From contig NMRA01000340.1 in assembly GCA_002633005.1 (NCBI GenBank), forward strand, positions 421,435 to 485,434: 64,000 nt of DNA. The letters run 5' to 3'. Source of the stretch: Phoronis australis (taxonomy: Eukaryota; Phoronida; Phoronidae). The notes below the pieces were generated by a model that saw nothing but the letters and a program-made list of their open reading frames with translations, did no database searches and was not told where the DNA came from. Of this stretch, positions 62,001-64,000 are shown one piece after another. The position numbers and the translations under genes were made by a program. The first letter of the stretch is position 1. Each line of letters opens with the position of its first letter.

Positions 62001-63345
62001 GAAAGGGTTTGGCCCCTTGAAGAGGCCACAAGTCTGTGTAAGGAACTCCACTGCCTGTTTACTTGCAGGTACTCACTGTCAATAATCAGTGAAAAGGTTT
62101 GACCTTCCTTCCTTTAGGATGACTTGAGAACTTTATTTATCTGCCCATCATACATACCTTTATGTGTTCATATCAAGACAACTTTGCAAATAAATATTGC
62201 AGTTGTCGTTTGCATAGCATGAACTTTCCTGCATGGCTCACGACAAGGTCTACATTTTGTTACATTGTTGTGGAAAGAATGTTTAATTTCTATTTACTGT
62301 ATGAAGCTTGTATTAAAATTTTTGTTTATCACACTTTTCATCAATACATATTTGAAATGATGTTGTTTATCTTTAATTTTTTAAAGTAATGCATTTTGAC
62401 AAAGTTAAGTAAGTCGCAAACTGCATGTCAACAAAAAGGTCACAAAATAATATCAATAATTTGCCCAAACCAATTATCAGATTTCAACTTCCTTGATGAA
62501 AAATCTTGAAATGATACTAGCTTTTTTTTTCTTGAGTAATTGTTATCTTATGCCAATTTGAAACGACAAAATTGTACGTACTGACTTTTCTTCGTCGACT
62601 TTGTTGACTTTAAGGTCCACATCTTCGCACAGGAATGTCCAATCGGAATGTTCTTTTTTGCAAATTATTCATCATAAAATTTTCTTTGAAATGATGTATA
62701 ACATGTCTGTCTAGGTTATGTAGATTTGTAACTATGATATTTCAAACTCACAAATTTGATTTGACAGAATTTTTACCAAAAAATTTGACACAAAAACACC
62801 ATTTTCTCCGGAACCGTAAGTCCGATTTAAAAATTTTTTGCACCGTTCTTTTAGTCTCGTAGAGAGCTTTCTAATGATGTATATTACATGCACATTTTCT
62901 AAAATTTTTGAAAAACGTTGCCCTCCCTACTCAAAATCAGGGACCGCTTTATCCTACCAGGGCTGTGAGAAGCGAAAACCCCGGCTCAAGTGTCGGAATC
63001 AGCCCATAGCCCTGGCCTAACTGTGAGAATGCTACACAAAGAATTATAAAGAAAAACAACACAGAACAACGGTCAGATAATTATTATGACAGCGCTGATG
63101 ACGACAACGACAAATGACGGCTCATCTCGTGATATTCAATCGAACACACTTGAGCGAGTCCTTAGAAATGTACGTTACCTTAACAGGGAAACTTTTGAGG
63201 CACCTGCTCAGTTACGAGGTAAATAACATTCTTAAAAGTAATACCTGCAGATTTTTTGTGTTGTTCCGTTTGTGGCTGCCCCTTTTAAGTCGTAGTTTAC
63301 AAGTCCTGTTGCCTTGAGGGGATTCCTGTGAAACCAGTGCGCCAT
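53005..63345 (-). CDS. BROX: BROX: BRO1 domain and CAAX-box protein, complete, eight exons
   Basis: Exons in coding order: 63345-63245, 58097-57900, 57465-57188, 56116-55941, 55421-55340, 54978-54828, 54117-53958, 53118-53005 (TGA). All phases match, giving 419 residues (human 411). The N terminus [13 protein letters not shown] is the BROX signature. The BRO1 domain follows with [38 protein letters not shown]-like [37 protein letters not shown] and [20 protein letters not shown]. Next come [20 protein letters not shown] and [12 protein letters not shown]. The protein ends in SSGCVVS, a CAAX prenylation box. BRO1 domains bind CHMP4-type ESCRT-III proteins, and BROX in mammals acts at ruptured nuclear envelope. 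Partial copies of exons 2 and 4 follow single Ns (59142, 56506) and are probably assembly overlaps. Confidence 0.96.
56506..56665 (-). repeat. Duplicate of 56092-56251 after an N; partial BROX exon 4 copy
   Basis: Directly after the N at 56505, the sequence repeats 56092-56251 with a few substitutions. That includes the first 25 bases of BROX exon 4 and its acceptor. The repeat starting exactly at the N points to two overlapping contig ends that were not merged. Confidence 0.85.
58961..59030 (+). mobile_element. tRNA-Glu-like SINE head, copy 1
   Basis: The layout resembles an eroded tRNA-Glu: ggcttggatgctcggttctc around an anticodon-like ctc, then a T-arm-like gggaaaccccggttcaaaac with a B box. 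Flanking stems do not pair well, so this is a tRNA-derived repeat rather than a gene. Confidence 0.45.
59142..60148 (-). repeat. About 1-kb duplicate of 58050-59070 after an N; partial BROX exon 2 copy
   Basis: From the base after the N at 59141 the sequence repeats 58050 onward at an offset of about 1092, with scattered substitutions and small indels. It includes the first 48 bases of BROX exon 2 with its acceptor. The divergence looks allelic. An unmerged contig overlap explains this better than a real duplication. Confidence 0.85.
60036..60106 (+). mobile_element. tRNA-Glu-like SINE head, copy 2
   Basis: It is the counterpart of 58961-59030 within the duplicated block, with gctgggatgcttggttctca and gggaaaccttggttcaaaac. 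Confidence 0.45.
60348..60425 (+). mobile_element. tRNA-Glu-like SINE head, copy 3 (diverged)
   Basis: It has the same order as copies 1 and 2 (gacttctgg, cttgccaag, ggtttggatgtctggctctc, aggaaaacccggc) but is more diverged and lies outside the duplicated block. This shows the repeat also exists independently. Confidence 0.4.
61860..62110. repeat. Degenerate tandem repeat, unit about 55-73 bp
   Basis: ctccactga recurs near 61861, 61916, 61977 and 62050. It is interleaved with cagtgaaagggtttggcccc and ccttccttgaggatg blocks. Spacing is irregular. Confidence 0.65.
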
Positions 63346-63421
63346 GTTGTTTTCTTCCTGGTTGATGACGTCATTCATCAAGGGACACAACTACCCAACA
63401 AGGACTGAACATTGGGTATAT

Positions 63422-63525
63422 CACAGGCGTCCTCAACTTCTGATCGTCCCCAATACACTACATATAATACTACGTAGTATTATATGTAGTGTATTGGGGA
63501 CGATCAGAAGCTGAGGACGCCTGTG
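63422..63525. mobile_element. hAT-type palindromic MITE, 104 bp, with 8-bp target duplication
   Basis: The whole element is one palindrome centred at tac|gta (63473/63474), with a single arm mismatch (aacttc against gaagct). The ends are CACAGGCGTCCTCA and its inverse. Perfect 8-bp gggtatat flanks it on both sides (63414-63421 and 63526-63533). An 8-bp target duplication with CA-G-type ends is characteristic of hAT transposons. It has almost no loop and no coding capacity. Confidence 0.9.
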
Positions 63526-63884
63526 GGGTATATCGGGGAAAGCCTATCGGAATACTCTTTCTAGTGCAGACGCATTGGTCAAATTTAGTTGCAACGACAC
63601 AACAAATAAAGAGAATGACTGCCCGATCAAACAAAGACGTTAATACCTCTCTACGGTTTCTGGTTCAAATAAAAGCGATGATAACTCAGGTCAGTCACGA
63701 CTTTCGTGAAAAGCTACTACTGAATTGATTTAGTGTTTCCGGCCGTCAAGGAGTCATGGTGTCAGTACGATACTCCTCAGTAATTGCTTTTTATGGTGTG
63801 TGACACTGCATGCATTTAGAATAGTCCCTCAAATTTCGACAGCTTAAACAGTCTGCAGTATGTCCGTCACGTATTCCCCCAAAA

Positions 63885-64000
63885 AATCCATAGGATTTCC
63901 TATTGGATTCCTGCAGGAAACTTAGTACTAGAAGTCCTATAGGATTCCCTATACATGAGTTGGGATCCCGCTATAGAATTTCTTATAGGATCCTAGGATT
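63885..64000. repeat. Repeated cctataggatt palindromic motifs
   Basis: Variants of tcctataggattcc occur about five times up to the window edge (for example near 63888, 63931, 63980). They are probably the edge of a satellite or transposon end that continues outside the window. Confidence 0.55.

Larger units (their letters stand above)
58098..63244 (-). other. BROX intron 1
   Basis: This is the largest intron of BROX. It holds an apparent 1-kb duplication (58050-59070 against 59142-60148), three tRNA-Glu-like segments, a short tandem repeat (61860-62100) and two unexplained exon-like stretches described among the findings. Confidence 0.8.
63346..64000. other. BROX 5' flank
   Basis: This is the upstream region of BROX. 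It holds a palindromic MITE (63422-63525) and, from 63885 to the window end, repeated palindromic cctataggatt motifs. No coding exon is seen. Confidence 0.6.

Overview
This is a 64 kb piece of an animal nuclear genome: AT-rich, intron-rich, with canonical GT-AG introns and many small decayed transposons. I find four protein-coding genes, all by assembling exons with compatible phases. The ammonium transporter is of the Amt type, which vertebrates lack, while the other three genes are conserved metazoan genes. The source is therefore an invertebrate animal. I cannot place it to phylum from sequence alone. Single N characters mark assembly joins.

Layout: (1) 1695-6636, plus strand: the last three exons of an Amt-family ammonium transporter whose 5' part lies outside the window. 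(2) 6637-17987: about 11 kb without a gene, holding a piggyBac-like remnant with TTAA ends, a tRNA-headed SINE, a 51-bp minisatellite and foldback elements. (3) 17988-34633, minus strand: a complete 13-exon MED17 gene (Mediator head subunit, 617 aa). (4) 36801-46508, plus strand, divergent from MED17: a nine-coding-exon pecanex-like gene of the PCNX4 type (about 1261 aa). (5) 46509-53004: tail-to-tail intergenic region with a large inverted repeat. (6) 53005-63345, minus strand: a complete eight-exon BROX gene (BRO1 domain plus CAAX box, 419 aa). A near-perfect 104-bp palindromic hAT-type MITE lies 77 bp upstream of its start codon.

The genes have unrelated jobs (membrane ammonium transport, transcription, a multipass membrane protein, ESCRT-associated membrane function), and nothing suggests a pathway cluster. 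The most unusual observation is in MED17. At three separate exons (3, 6 and 9) the intron-exon acceptor junction, meaning the 5' end of the exon plus its upstream intron tail, has been copied in tandem into the preceding intron. The unit is about 63, 109 and 55 bp respectively, with 5-6 copies at each place. Around exon 3 the nearest copies share the reading frame of the real exon. Two further partial exon copies, in BROX, adjoin single Ns and are best read as unmerged contig overlaps.
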